Source: an uncultured Hyphomonadaceae bacterium
Lineage (GTDB): Bacteria > Pseudomonadota > Alphaproteobacteria > Caulobacterales > Maricaulaceae
DNA: 33,475 nt
Direction: 5' to 3'
NCBI GenBank assembly: GCA_913058335.1
Contig: CAJXPX010000021.1
Coordinates: forward strand, 1-33,475
Within the stretch, counting starts at the first letter, position 1. Every line of letters begins with the position of its first letter. The translations under genes and the position numbers were made by a program. Below the pieces are notes generated by a model. The model searched no databases. It had not been told where the DNA came from and saw nothing but the letters and a program-made list of their open reading frames with translations. Below are positions 19,901 through 28,631 of this stretch, piece by piece.

Positions 19901-20365
19901 CTAAGCTTTTCGAGGCGGGTAGCCTCCCCAGCGTTTTACGGTTTTCATAACGAGGGCAGATTGAATACGATTGACATGAGGCAGGGCGGCGATCACGCGC
20001 CGGTAGAGCCGCTCATATTCTTTCGTATCAGGCGCCGCCACTTTAATGAGGTAGTCAGCGACCCCTGTCATTAGATGACACTCAAGAACTTCAGGGCGCG
20101 CGAGCGCTGCCTTCTCAAAAGCCGAGAGGATCGCCTCGCTCTGCCCTTCAAGGGTGACCTCGACATAAAAAGTCATATTGAAGCCGAGCTTTTCCCCGTT
20201 TAGCCGCGCTGCATAACGTTCAATAACACCGTCTTTTTCCAAAATTCCGATGCGGCGATGGCAAGCTGACGCGGAGAGACCAACGGCGTCTCCAATCTCG
20301 GCGATTGATTGGCGACAATTACTCTGCAGGAGTGTAAGAATTTTTCGATCAATTTGATCAATCAT
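19901..20365 (-). CDS. Lrp/AsnC-family transcriptional regulator
   Basis: A 154-residue feast/famine regulator. The N-terminal winged helix-turn-helix (IDRKILTLLQSNCRQSIAEI, GLSASACHRRIGILEKDGVI) occupies residues 4-55, and the RAM ligand-binding domain (YVEVTLEG, CHLMTGVADYLIKV) the rest. It is divergent from alanine dehydrogenase across 134 bp, the classic arrangement for an Lrp-type activator of ald responding to alanine (AldR-like); the effector is inferred. A partial Lrp-type half-palindrome in the shared region (20437-20451) supports autoregulation and control of ald. Confidence 0.93.
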   Translation of the reverse strand: MIDQIDRKILTLLQSNCRQSIAEIGDAVGLSASACHRRIGILEKDGVIERYAARLNGEKLGFNMTFYVEVTLEGQSEAILSAFEKAALARPEVLECHLMTGVADYLIKVAAPDTKEYERLYRRVIAALPHVNRIQSALVMKTVKRWGGYPPRKA

Positions 20366-20436
20366 AGTTATAAATCCGATAAAAAACTAAATTGATAGAA
20401 CTATATTCGAAAATATACCTTTTCATAGAATGATTT

Positions 20437-20451
20437 TAGACAAATTGTCGA
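20437..20451. promoter_or_regulatory. Possible Lrp-type operator between lrp and ald
   Basis: The 15-mer TAGACAAATTGTCGA agrees with the E. coli Lrp consensus at about 11 of 15 positions and contains the dyad GACAA-A-TTGTC (20439-20449). A second AT dyad, TATATT-CGAA-AATATA, is at 20402-20417. Both lie in the divergent promoter region 48-100 bp upstream of the ald start. Confidence 0.4.
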
Positions 20452-20499
20452 AAGGACCTCTGTTACGTCCTCTTCGAATTACTTAAACGGAGTTTGATC

Positions 20500-21612
20500 A
20501 TGCTTATTGGCGTCCCAAAGGAAATTAAAAATCACGAATACCGCGTTGGTCTGACGCCGGAATCTGTCGCCGAGCTCGTCCAAGACGGACAAAGCGTTGT
20601 TATGGAAACTCAAGCGGGTGCCGGAATTGGCGCTTCTGATGAGGAGTATATGGCGGCGGGCGCTACAATCGCGCAAAACGCGAAAGAAATTTTTGATACG
20701 GCCGAGATGATTATTAAGGTCAAAGAGCCGCAAGCCAATGAGCGCGCCATGCTCCGCGAAGGCCAAATTTTATATACATTCCTCCATTTGGCCCCAGATG
20801 CGCCGCAAACCAAAGACCTGATCGAAAGTGGCTCAGTTTGTATTGCCTATGAAACTGTCACGGATGACCGAGGCTTTTTACCGCTCTTGCGGCCTATGAG
20901 CCAAGTAGCGGGCCGTCTGTCCATTCAAGTCGGGGCGAAAGCGCTTCAGAAAGACGGCGGCGGACGCGGCGTTTTGCTCGGCGGCGTTCCCGGAACGGCG
21001 CCGGCAAAAGTTGTTATTATCGGCGGGGGCGATGTCGGATTTAACGCCGCGCAAATGGCCGTTGGTATGCAGGCGGATGTGACTATTCTGGATCGAAGCA
21101 ATACGCGCATGGAAGAACTATCTTATTATTTTGGCAACCGCGCGAAAGTTGTGCGTTCGACTCCGGCGGTTCTTGACGAACTATTGACAACAGCCGATTT
21201 GGTCGTGGGGGCCGTCTTAATTCCAGGGGCGTCAGCCCCGAAGCTGGTAAGCCGTGAGCATCTCTCAACTATGCTGGACGGCGCGGTTCTAGTGGATGTG
21301 GCGATTGACCAAGGCGGGTGCTTTGAGACCTCGCGGGCCACGACGCATGATGACCCGACATATATTGTTGATGGGGTTGTTCATTATTGTGTGGCAAACA
21401 TGCCGGGTGCTGTGGCTCGTACCTCCACCTACGCGCTGAACGCTGCGACGTTGGTTCATGCCAAACGTCTGGCCCGCTTTGGCTGGAAAGAAGCGCTCGC
21501 GTCTGATCCGCACCTTTTAAATGGTTTGAATGTGTGTGAAGGTAAATTGACACTTGAAGCCGTTGCTGAAGCGCAAGGTCTTGATTGGGTTGAAGCGTCA
21601 AGCTGTCTCTAG
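20500..21612 (+). CDS. ald: Alanine dehydrogenase
   Basis: NAD-dependent L-alanine dehydrogenase, reversibly deaminating alanine to pyruvate and ammonia. From ATG 20500 the protein has 370 residues, and the family's catalytic Lys75 (KVKEP) and His96 (FLHLA) fall exactly at their usual numbers, with the pyruvate-binding Arg15 also in place. This decides the start over an in-frame TTG at 20494. GGAG lies seven bases upstream. The NAD-binding IIGGGDVGFNAA is near residue 170 and HYCVANMPGAVARTST near 300. It is divergent from its probable regulator, the Lrp-family gene. Confidence 0.97.
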   Translation: MLIGVPKEIKNHEYRVGLTPESVAELVQDGQSVVMETQAGAGIGASDEEYMAAGATIAQNAKEIFDTAEMIIKVKEPQANERAMLREGQILYTFLHLAPDAPQTKDLIESGSVCIAYETVTDDRGFLPLLRPMSQVAGRLSIQVGAKALQKDGGGRGVLLGGVPGTAPAKVVIIGGGDVGFNAAQMAVGMQADVTILDRSNTRMEELSYYFGNRAKVVRSTPAVLDELLTTADLVVGAVLIPGASAPKLVSREHLSTMLDGAVLVDVAIDQGGCFETSRATTHDDPTYIVDGVVHYCVANMPGAVARTSTYALNAATLVHAKRLARFGWKEALASDPHLLNGLNVCEGKLTLEAVAEAQGLDWVEASSCL

Positions 21613-21638
21613 ATTTCGACACTGTACAAACTGCTAAA

Positions 21639-21658
21639 GGCCCAGCATTCGCCGGGCC
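21639..21658 (+). terminator. GC-rich stem-loop after ald
   Basis: GGCCC-A-GC (21639-21646) pairs with GC-C-GGGCC (21651-21658) around ATTC, with one A/C mismatch. It begins 27 bp after the ald stop. No T-run follows, so intrinsic termination would be inefficient. Confidence 0.45.
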
Positions 21659-21899
21659 CTCAAAATAACATCATCTAATTCGGATAAATTAATAGTCTGG
21701 GGCGGGAATTGTGGTTCAAACGCAATCCCTGCTTTAATTTTATAAACCGGCATTAGAGGAACTCTAAATGTCGCTCTTGTCGGAAAGCCTACCAAATCTG
21801 TGAATAGGGATCATGCGCCTGACCTACGCACCAAGCTGTTGCTTGCCAAGGCGGGGGACAATGCCGCATATTGAACTAAAATTTAGCGAGGACAGACTG

Positions 21900-22727
21900 A
21901 TGAACACTCAAAGCGCCGTCAATGCAAGTTCTGGATTTATGATACCGGATCCCACTGAAATACCGCGCCTAGAGGGCAAAGTCTCTGAGGCGGAATGGGC
22001 TCTTCGCAAACAATTGGCTGCGACCTATCGACTTTGCGCCCTTCACGGGTGGTCAGATCTTGTATTCACTCATATTTCCGTCCGACTTCCTGATGAGGAT
22101 GGGGAGGAGCGTTTTCTTATAAATCCTTACGGGGTTATGTTTGATGAAATGACAGCAAGTGCTTTGGTAAAAATCGATTTAGATGGGAAAATTTGTCAGG
22201 ACACTCCTTATTTCGTCAATCCTGCAGGATTTACAATTCATTCCGCAGTTCACATGGCGCGCGAAGACGCCGGATGCGTTATTCACGTCCACACGCCTTA
22301 TGGGATTGCGGTGAGCGTTCAGAAAAAAGGCCTGCGCCGCTATACCCAGTTTTCCATGCAGGTGCAGCACGACCTCGCCTATCATGACTATGAAGGGATT
22401 GCGCTGGAGTTGGATGAACGCGAACGCATCGTTAAAGATCTGGGAGATAAGTCTTTAATGCTCTTACGTAATCACGGAACTCTGACATTGGGCAAAACCT
22501 GCGGCACGGCTTTCTTGCGTATGTATTTCCTTGAGAATGCTTGCAAAACCCAAATTCTGGCGCAATCTGTTGGGTCGGAAGACGAATTGCATGAAGAACC
22601 GGAAACGATGGGGCAAAAGGTTTATCAGCAAGGCGCCGCCGCTTTCGTTCCCGGTATGGGGGATAATCTGGTTTGGCCAGGGTTAATGCGTAAATTACAA
22701 AGATCTAACCCAGGTTATGATCACTAG
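21900..22727 (+). CDS. Class II aldolase/adducin-family protein
   Basis: Zinc-dependent aldolase-fold protein of 275 residues; the substrate is not evident. The metal-binding histidines are visible: His129 and His131 in VIHVHTPYG and His192 in RNHGTLT. Their spacing (61 residues between the second and third) is that of fuculose-1-phosphate aldolase. The LINPYGVMFDEMTASALVKID region marks the adducin-like subgroup that is usually unassigned. The frame is open back to 21813 with ATGs at 21813, 21861 and 21900; the last is preferred for its GAGGACAG site and the absence of family similarity upstream. No sugar kinase or isomerase gene is adjacent, so a classical sugar pathway is not supported. 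Confidence 0.88.
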   Translation: MNTQSAVNASSGFMIPDPTEIPRLEGKVSEAEWALRKQLAATYRLCALHGWSDLVFTHISVRLPDEDGEERFLINPYGVMFDEMTASALVKIDLDGKICQDTPYFVNPAGFTIHSAVHMAREDAGCVIHVHTPYGIAVSVQKKGLRRYTQFSMQVQHDLAYHDYEGIALELDERERIVKDLGDKSLMLLRNHGTLTLGKTCGTAFLRMYFLENACKTQILAQSVGSEDELHEEPETMGQKVYQQGAAAFVPGMGDNLVWPGLMRKLQRSNPGYDH

Positions 22728-22814
22728 TAAAAACAACAATTGAAATCCGCCCTTCGGATAATCTCTGTTAATTCCTGACTGTAATAACTCCATATTAAGC
22801 CTAAGAGCTTTAGG

Positions 22815-22835
22815 CGTAACCGTGATAGTGATTAC
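22815..22835 (+). promoter_or_regulatory. Variant of the CGTAACTG-N9-TAAC motif upstream of the SUMF1-like gene
   Basis: CGTAACCG at 22815-22822, nine bases, then TTAC at 22832-22835: 10 of 12 positions match the motif found upstream of the sigma-like gene and the DUF4331 gene. It is 63 bp ahead of the SUMF1-like ATG. It could be a chance match. Confidence 0.3.
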
Positions 22836-22877
22836 AATTCAGGTCTGGGGGAATGACCAAAAGGGACAGACACGTTT

Positions 22878-23792
22878 ATGATTTCAGAAATTTGCGCTTT
22901 ATATTTATCGGGAGCGAGTTTCGTTTTACCGACGGAATGTCCCGTTGACCCAGTCTCGCGGACAGCCGTTTATTACGAGACATTTGACGCAAAACCCCCG
23001 AAACCCAAGCCTGTAACTCGCCCGCGGCCCAGGATTATTGACCACTCTAAACCATCTCCGGCATCCAGGAATATGGCGGTTATTCAGCCTGGCAGTTTCA
23101 TGATGGGTAGCCCCGAAGATGAAGTGCAGCGGGACAATAATGAAGGCCCACGTCACAAAGTGACAATAGATTATACTTTTGAAATCGGTAAATACGAAAT
23201 CACCTTTAATGACTGGAGAAAGTGCGTCGCTGGCGGAGGGTGCCGGGGCTACCGCCCGAAAGACGCCGGATGGGGACGCGGGAAGCGTCCAGCGATTTAT
23301 ATCAGTTGGAATGACGCTCAGAGCTATATTAAATGGTTAAACAGGACGACAGGGTATCGCTATCGTCTTCCTACAGAAGCTGAATGGGAATATGTGGCGC
23401 GCGGTCAAACCAAAGCGCCTTTTTCAACCGGTGATTCCATTTCGGCGGCGCAAGCTAATTTTAACGGGGAACACCCCTATGGCAAAGCTCCGACAGGGGA
23501 GTACCGACGAAAAACCTTGCCGGTTGGTAGTTTTGCCGCCAATAAATATGGCGTGTATGACATTCACGGAAATGTCTATGAGTGGGTTCAGGACTGCTGG
23601 TCTCCCAGTCATGTTGGGGCCCCGATAGATGGCAGCGCCCGATCGGATGGAGATTGCAATTTCAGAATCATGCGCGGCGGGTCTTGGGTAACGCATGGTT
23701 ATCAAATGCGGGCTTCCAAACGCCTCCGTTATACAACGGATTACCGTTATGATGATTACGGATTCCGTCTGGCGCGAACCATAGAGAAATAA
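22878..23792 (+). CDS. SUMF1/FGE-fold protein without formylglycine-generating cysteines
   Basis: A 304-residue protein whose residues from about 65 onward form a complete SUMF1 (formylglycine-generating enzyme/PvdO/EgtB-type) domain: PGSFMMGSPEDE, KYEITFNDWRKCV, YISWNDAQSYIKWLN, RLPTEAEWEYVAR, GVYDIHGNVYEWVQDCW, MRGGSW and DYGFRLAR. The paired active-site cysteines of true formylglycine-generating enzymes should lie after GGSW, but that stretch reads VTHGYQMRASKR with none, so sulfatase activation is unlikely. The N terminus is mildly hydrophobic and then Pro/Lys-rich, perhaps a signal or tether. The esterase gene follows after 17 bp, suggesting an operon. Its biochemical role is unknown. 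Confidence 0.87.
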   Translation: MISEICALYLSGASFVLPTECPVDPVSRTAVYYETFDAKPPKPKPVTRPRPRIIDHSKPSPASRNMAVIQPGSFMMGSPEDEVQRDNNEGPRHKVTIDYTFEIGKYEITFNDWRKCVAGGGCRGYRPKDAGWGRGKRPAIYISWNDAQSYIKWLNRTTGYRYRLPTEAEWEYVARGQTKAPFSTGDSISAAQANFNGEHPYGKAPTGEYRRKTLPVGSFAANKYGVYDIHGNVYEWVQDCWSPSHVGAPIDGSARSDGDCNFRIMRGGSWVTHGYQMRASKRLRYTTDYRYDDYGFRLARTIEK

Positions 23793-23809
23793 CAGGATTA
23801 AGGCGGGGT

Positions 23810-25546
23810 ATGAGGAAGTTTTTGACAACAGCATGTGCAGCTATTGCCGCCCTTTCGTTTGCAGCTTGTGGGGGGCCGTCCCCATCAGCGGCCCCCATAG
23901 CCCTCCTTGAGACGCCGCAGGGCCCCGTTCAAGGTGTGAGCACATCAGATGCTGGTATCTATACTTTTAATGGACTTCCCTTTGCCGCACCGCCCGTAGA
24001 TAATTTACGATGGGCCCCGCCAACCGCAGCGCCGATATGGACTGAGACTAAGGATGCGTCAAAATTCGGGCCTCGCTGTATGCAACCCGTTTTAACCGAA
24101 GACGGCTTTATAAGCCGGCTTATAGATGGACAGGGGTTTGGCGCGTTCAAAACCTGGCTCGTTAAACGGGTTATAGCGTCAAAGTCGCCGTCACCTATGA
24201 GTGAGGATTGTCTTTATCTAAATGTTCGTACGGGAAATTTAAAGGGAGATAAAAAAAAGCCTGTCATGGTTTGGATTCATGGCGGGGGGCATCAATTTGG
24301 CTCTGGCGATACATCTTTTTACCAATCAAATGGTCTCGTTCAAAAAGACGTTATATTAGTTACAATTAATTACCGATTAGGGGTTTTTGGCTATATGGCG
24401 CATCCTTCTTTGTCTGAGGCAGACCCTAATGGAGTATCCGGAAATTACGGTACTCTTGACCAAATTGCGGCTTTAAATTGGGTGCAAGATAATATCTCTG
24501 CATATGGCGGGGATGCTCAGAACGTAACTATCTTTGGCGAAAGTGCCGGGGCTTGGTCTGTGACAGAACTTATGGCCAGCCCGCTCGCAAAAGGGCTTTT
24601 TCATAAAGCAATCGCTCAAAGCGGAGCTTCAACTTACCATCTCGGCCAATTGAGCGGCGGTGATGCATTGTGGCCCAGTGGATATTATATGGGAGAAAGG
24701 GTTGCAAAGTCTGTAGGTCTAAGCAATCCGACTGCCTCGGAACTCAGGGGCGTTTCGGCAGATAAAATTATGCAGAATTTACCAGACAAGGCCGCGGATG
24801 CGTTTCATCATGTGCGTGATGGATATGTCTTTCCGAGGAATGTAGGAGAGGCTTTTCGCAGCGGAGAGATTAACTCTGTTCCATTCATGGCGGGGTATAA
24901 TTCTGATGAAGCGTCGCTGTTTTTTCCTGATGATCCAGAACCCTCTGTCTGGATTCAAGGATTTCCTTTGGACGACAAGCAGGCCCAAATTAAAAGTTTG
25001 AACCGTGCCTATCCAGGGCAAGGGGAAAAATTGCAAACCCTCTATAACTTGGACACTGAGTTTGTCTCTGGTGGAATGCAAATGATGGGTGACGATATAT
25101 TCGGCGTCAATATTCGTTATGCTGCCAGACAAAACGCCGCTTTATCTCAACCTACCTACACATATTTCTTCACTCGCATCCCGGCGAGCGAAGAACAAAC
25201 TCTTGGTGCTTATCACTCAGCGGAAATCCCATTTGTCTTTGGTGATCTATTAGACCAATTTGGCTATACCGAAAATGATAAGATATTATCTGAGACGATG
25301 ATGAAGTATTGGACAAATTTCGCAAAATCAGGAAATCCGAATGGAACTAACTTGCCAGAGTGGAAACAGCACCAAAAATATAACTGGATGGAATTCTCTG
25401 CTAATTATGTCGGGGGTCAAACGGGGCCAAGAACAGCCATAAGACGCGACAAGTTGAATGCTCTGGAGACAGGACTTCTTAAAGAGCTCTCCGAGCTAGG
25501 GGCTTTCACCCCTCAAACTCCACCAATGAATGAGGCTGGCAATTAG
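23810..25546 (+). CDS. Type B carboxylesterase lipoprotein
   Basis: Serine hydrolase of the carboxylesterase type B (cholinesterase-like) family with 578 residues. A lipoprotein signal with the lipobox FAAC at about residues 17-20 predicts membrane anchoring. The oxyanion-hole segment is VWIHGGGHQFGSG; the nucleophile elbow GESAGAWS places the catalytic serine at 245. NSDEASLFF supplies the likely acid and GAYHSAEIPFVFGD the histidine. EDCLYLNVRT, the second family signature, is present. It starts 17 bp after the SUMF1-like gene with AAGGCGGGG as ribosome site. Substrate unknown; the family hydrolyses esters of diverse size. Confidence 0.92.
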   Translation: MRKFLTTACAAIAALSFAACGGPSPSAAPIALLETPQGPVQGVSTSDAGIYTFNGLPFAAPPVDNLRWAPPTAAPIWTETKDASKFGPRCMQPVLTEDGFISRLIDGQGFGAFKTWLVKRVIASKSPSPMSEDCLYLNVRTGNLKGDKKKPVMVWIHGGGHQFGSGDTSFYQSNGLVQKDVILVTINYRLGVFGYMAHPSLSEADPNGVSGNYGTLDQIAALNWVQDNISAYGGDAQNVTIFGESAGAWSVTELMASPLAKGLFHKAIAQSGASTYHLGQLSGGDALWPSGYYMGERVAKSVGLSNPTASELRGVSADKIMQNLPDKAADAFHHVRDGYVFPRNVGEAFRSGEINSVPFMAGYNSDEASLFFPDDPEPSVWIQGFPLDDKQAQIKSLNRAYPGQGEKLQTLYNLDTEFVSGGMQMMGDDIFGVNIRYAARQNAALSQPTYTYFFTRIPASEEQTLGAYHSAEIPFVFGDLLDQFGYTENDKILSETMMKYWTNFAKSGNPNGTNLPEWKQHQKYNWMEFSANYVGGQTGPRTAIRRDKLNALETGLLKELSELGAFTPQTPPMNEAGN

Positions 25547-25725
25547 CGTTCACTTTGTTGACGTTTGCCCTCGAATATTGACCGACCGGATTAGAGTTTC
25601 ATCTTTCTTCCTTGAGCCACACCAAGTCAAAACCGCAAAATACTCTGCCGATTTCGTCATAAGGCCCAAAATTATTTGTTTTGGTTTATAAAAACCGGCC
25701 ATTTGTTCCGCCCAGTCAGAAGGTG

Positions 25726-25750
25726 TACTCCGTTAAAATCTTTCGGAGTA
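25726..25750. repeat. Inverted repeat upstream of the tadG-like gene (distal)
   Basis: TACTCCG (25726-25732) and CGGAGTA (25744-25750) are perfect 7-bp arms around an 11-nt AT-rich loop. There is no T-run after it, so it is not an intrinsic terminator for the esterase gene. Confidence 0.5.
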
Positions 25751-25843
25751 GATGGTAAGGGCCATTATTTATTTAAAAGCAGCTCAAATGGACAAGACAG
25801 TTTGGGAATATCAATTTTAAAATTTTCAAACCTTAAGGCAGGA

Positions 25844-25881
25844 TGGAGTTATGATTTAAATCTATTTTAACCATAACTCCA
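25844..25881. repeat. Long inverted repeat upstream of the tadG-like gene (proximal)
   Basis: TGGAGTTATG (25844-25853) and CATAACTCCA (25872-25881) are perfect 10-bp arms separated by 18 bp of AT-rich sequence. It ends 47 bp before the start codon at 25929. It could be an operator pair or a leader hairpin; a random 10-bp pair at this distance is unlikely. Confidence 0.55.
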
Positions 25882-25928
25882 AAGCCATTCCTAAGACAAC
25901 TTTGATAAAAAAATACAAAGGTTTGGGA

Positions 25929-27329
25929 ATGGGCATGTTAAAGAATTATATAAAATCAACCTCAGGTAATTTTGCGATGATAGCGGCAATTAGCGTTTCC
26001 GTTTTATTAGTCGCCATTGGGGCCACCGTAGATTTCACATCTGCAGCAAAGAAGCAAAATGCTCTGCAGAATATGGTGGATAATGCCACTTTGGCGGCGG
26101 CTCAAATGAAAAATGGCAAGCCGAAGGAGATGCAAATCTTGGTCAACAAAATGATCGCGCAGCACAATACGCACAACTGGCCGATAAAGGCAAAAGTTCG
26201 GTTAGAAAACGATATTGTCTATGTCGATGCCAGTACACAATATAAGACAGTTATGATGGGAATGGTGGGCAAAGACAAAGTAGGTCTCACCGCGAATGCT
26301 GGCGCGCCCTTGTCAAAATCTACGCCAATTAACCTTGCGCTTGTACTGGACACAACGGATTCCATGTATGGCGATAATATCCGGGATTTGAAAATCGCGG
26401 CCAATGAAATGGTTGATGTCATGGGGAAATCAGAAGCGAAAGTGCGTATGGCCGTCGTGCCATTTGGAAAATACGTCAATGTAGGAATGAAAAATAAGAA
26501 TGCGCATTGGATCGATACAACTAAGGACGGTACATATACAGAATATGAACATTGCTATGACGAACAGAAAACAATTAAAAAGAGAGAATGTCGCGGGACG
26601 GGTCAATATCGGAATGAAGACATTATTGTCGATGGACAATATCGAGGAACCCGCCGAATAGAAGAACAAGAATGTACGCCGGGTGAATACGAACCTACCG
26701 GAAGACGCATTTGTAATATGAGGCGAACAAATTATACTTGGTATGGATGCGTAGGATCGCGCCAATCTCCGGATAATGAACGCGCGCCTTATGCCTCACG
26801 ACATATTCCCGGTATTATGAATGAACGCTGCGGGACAGAAATGCTCCCACTCGTCACGAACCTTCGTAAAGTAACAAAGACAATTAATGACCTTGAGGTA
26901 AAGGGGGAGACTTATTTACCCTCTGGCGTTATCTGGGGCTGGCGGGCCTTGCAAAAAGATGCGCCTCTGACCGAAGTTCAGAAAAGTTATAAAGAAAAAA
27001 GAAGCACAGCACCCATTAACGCGATGGTTATCATGACAGATGGTCAAAACACCTTGTCTCAAAATAATGGTCAGATAACGCATAATGGCCGAAATGAAGA
27101 CAATGCTAACGAGCGGACGGAAAGAATCTGCGAGGCGGCCAAGAAGGATAATATTCAAATCTATACGGTCGGTTACCGTATGGGGGCCGGGCGCGGAGAA
27201 ATGGAAAAATTGCTAAAATCCTGTGCCTCTGAGCAAGATAATTTCTTTGATGCAAAAAATGCTGAAGAACTCAAAAATGCATTTAAAAATATCGCGGATA
27301 GACTCAGCATAACCCGGCTAACAATTTAA
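25929..27329 (+). CDS. TadG-like pilus-assembly protein with von Willebrand factor A domain
   Basis: A 466-residue protein of the TadE/TadG type. The N terminus (KSTSGNFAMIAAISVSVLLV) is the TadG prepilin-like membrane anchor. A vWA domain begins at LALVLDTTDSM, where the metal-site motif reads D-T-T-D-S, a conservative change from DxSxS, and continues through MVIMTDGQNTLSQ and IYTVGYRMG. A basic insertion in the middle of the vWA region carries six cysteines, which could form disulfides outside the membrane. ATG 25929 has AAAGG seven bases upstream; ATG 25935 is nearly as good. No other tad/cpa gene is near, so this is an orphan copy, perhaps an adhesin-like surface protein rather than part of a pilus operon. 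Confidence 0.85.
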   Translation: MGMLKNYIKSTSGNFAMIAAISVSVLLVAIGATVDFTSAAKKQNALQNMVDNATLAAAQMKNGKPKEMQILVNKMIAQHNTHNWPIKAKVRLENDIVYVDASTQYKTVMMGMVGKDKVGLTANAGAPLSKSTPINLALVLDTTDSMYGDNIRDLKIAANEMVDVMGKSEAKVRMAVVPFGKYVNVGMKNKNAHWIDTTKDGTYTEYEHCYDEQKTIKKRECRGTGQYRNEDIIVDGQYRGTRRIEEQECTPGEYEPTGRRICNMRRTNYTWYGCVGSRQSPDNERAPYASRHIPGIMNERCGTEMLPLVTNLRKVTKTINDLEVKGETYLPSGVIWGWRALQKDAPLTEVQKSYKEKRSTAPINAMVIMTDGQNTLSQNNGQITHNGRNEDNANERTERICEAAKKDNIQIYTVGYRMGAGRGEMEKLLKSCASEQDNFFDAKNAEELKNAFKNIADRLSITRLTI

Positions 27330-27360
27330 GTCTTAGTTGTTGTCCGTTTTCAAGTGCGCT

Positions 27361-28548
27361 TTATTTATTGTATTTAATTCTGACGGCTTTGGCACTGGCG
27401 CGGGCTGCTTCTCTGGCGGCCTCAATTGTCTCTCCTCGAGCGACAGCCACTCCCAAGCGTCTCGACCCGTTAATCTCAGGTTTCCCGAAAAGCCGAATTT
27501 GAGTGTCAGCCTGAGAGAGGGCCTCGCCAAGATTATCAAAAACAATATCGCTTGACTGGCCTTCCCCCATTATAACGGCTGAAGCCGAAGGCCCAAACAG
27601 CCTTATTCCTGGAACTGGCAGACCGAGTATGGCTCTTACGTGTAACGCAAATTCAGACAGATCCTGACTTATGAGCGTCACGAGACCGGTGTCGTGGGGC
27701 CGAGGAGAGACTTCGGAGAAAATGACTTCATCCCCTTTAATAAAGAGTTCAACGCCAAATATTCCGTACCCGCCTAAGGCTTTTGTAATCGTGCCCGCCA
27801 TTTGTTCGGCTGCCTGTAGGGCGGCCTCACTCATTTTCTGGGGTTGCCAACTTTCCCGGTAATCACCGTCATGCTGTAAATGGCCAATAGGCGCGCAAAA
27901 GGCTGTTCCGTCTCTGTGACGAAGAGTCAGAAGGGTGATTTCATAATCAAAATCTACAAAGCCTTCGACGATCACTCGCGACGCCCCCGTACGCCCGTCT
28001 TCTTGAGAGTAACGCCAAACTTCGCCCATATCACTTTCGTTATACGCGGTGCTCTGGCCCTTTCCAGAACTGCTCATGACGGGTTTAACAATGCAGGGGA
28101 GGCCTATTTTTGCCATTGCATTGCGCATTTCTAGTTCACTATCAGCGAAAGAATAAGGGGATGTCTTTAAGCCCAGTTCTTCGGCGGCTAAACGCCTAAT
28201 TCCCTCCCGGTTCATAGTAAGCTGAGTAGCCCTTGCCGTTGGAACAATATTAAAGCCCTCCTTTTCAAGCTCTGCCAGAGTCTCAGTCGCGATGGCTTCT
28301 ATTTCAGGGACAACAAGGTCGGGTTTTTCTTGTTCAATTAACTCTCGCAGCGCCCTTCCGTTAGTCATATCAATAACATGGAATCGGTGGGCGACCTGCA
28401 TTGCAGGCGCGTTTATATATCGGTCCACCGCAATGACTTCGACGCCGAAACGTTGTAATTCAATCGCAACTTCTTTTCCGAGTTCGCCGCTGCCCAAAAG
28501 CAATACTTTTTTTGCAGATGGACTCCGCGCTGTTCCGATAGATGTCAT
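27361..28548 (-). CDS. purT: Formate-dependent phosphoribosylglycinamide formyltransferase
   Basis: ATP-grasp enzyme that makes formyl-GAR from GAR, formate and ATP in purine synthesis, an alternative to folate-dependent PurN. From the ATG at 28548 it has 395 residues, close to the standard 392. Recognisable parts are the N-terminal [20 protein letters not shown], the ATP-binding [12 protein letters not shown], and [14 protein letters not shown] with the Mg ligands. The frame extends to 28581, but ATG 28548 is preferred because GGAG lies eight bases upstream. It converges on the TadG-like gene with 31 bp between stops and no terminator seen. Confidence 0.96.
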   Translation of the reverse strand: MTSIGTARSPSAKKVLLLGSGELGKEVAIELQRFGVEVIAVDRYINAPAMQVAHRFHVIDMTNGRALRELIEQEKPDLVVPEIEAIATETLAELEKEGFNIVPTARATQLTMNREGIRRLAAEELGLKTSPYSFADSELEMRNAMAKIGLPCIVKPVMSSSGKGQSTAYNESDMGEVWRYSQEDGRTGASRVIVEGFVDFDYEITLLTLRHRDGTAFCAPIGHLQHDGDYRESWQPQKMSEAALQAAEQMAGTITKALGGYGIFGVELFIKGDEVIFSEVSPRPHDTGLVTLISQDLSEFALHVRAILGLPVPGIRLFGPSASAVIMGEGQSSDIVFDNLGEALSQADTQIRLFGKPEINGSRRLGVAVARGETIEAAREAARASAKAVRIKYNK

Positions 28549-28631
28549 AAATTTGGCTCCAGTTAGCAAAGGCTTTAGCAAAACCCTGACTGTAAAGCCA
28601 AACAGAAGCTTAAAGTTATCGGGATTTGGGT

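Larger units (their letters stand above)
25547..25928. other. AT-rich non-coding region of about 380 bp with two inverted repeats
   Basis: No convincing gene: the only sizeable frame (25676-25870) has no ribosome site and no recognisable composition. Two inverted repeats are described separately, and AATTTTAAAATT at 25813-25824 is a pure-AT palindrome. The promoter of the TadG-like gene must be here. A small RNA is possible but unproven. Confidence 0.7.

Noticed and set aside
25676-25870. 64-residue frame in the gap before the TadG-like gene
   Set aside because: No ribosome site, no recognisable domain, and it overlaps the inverted repeats.
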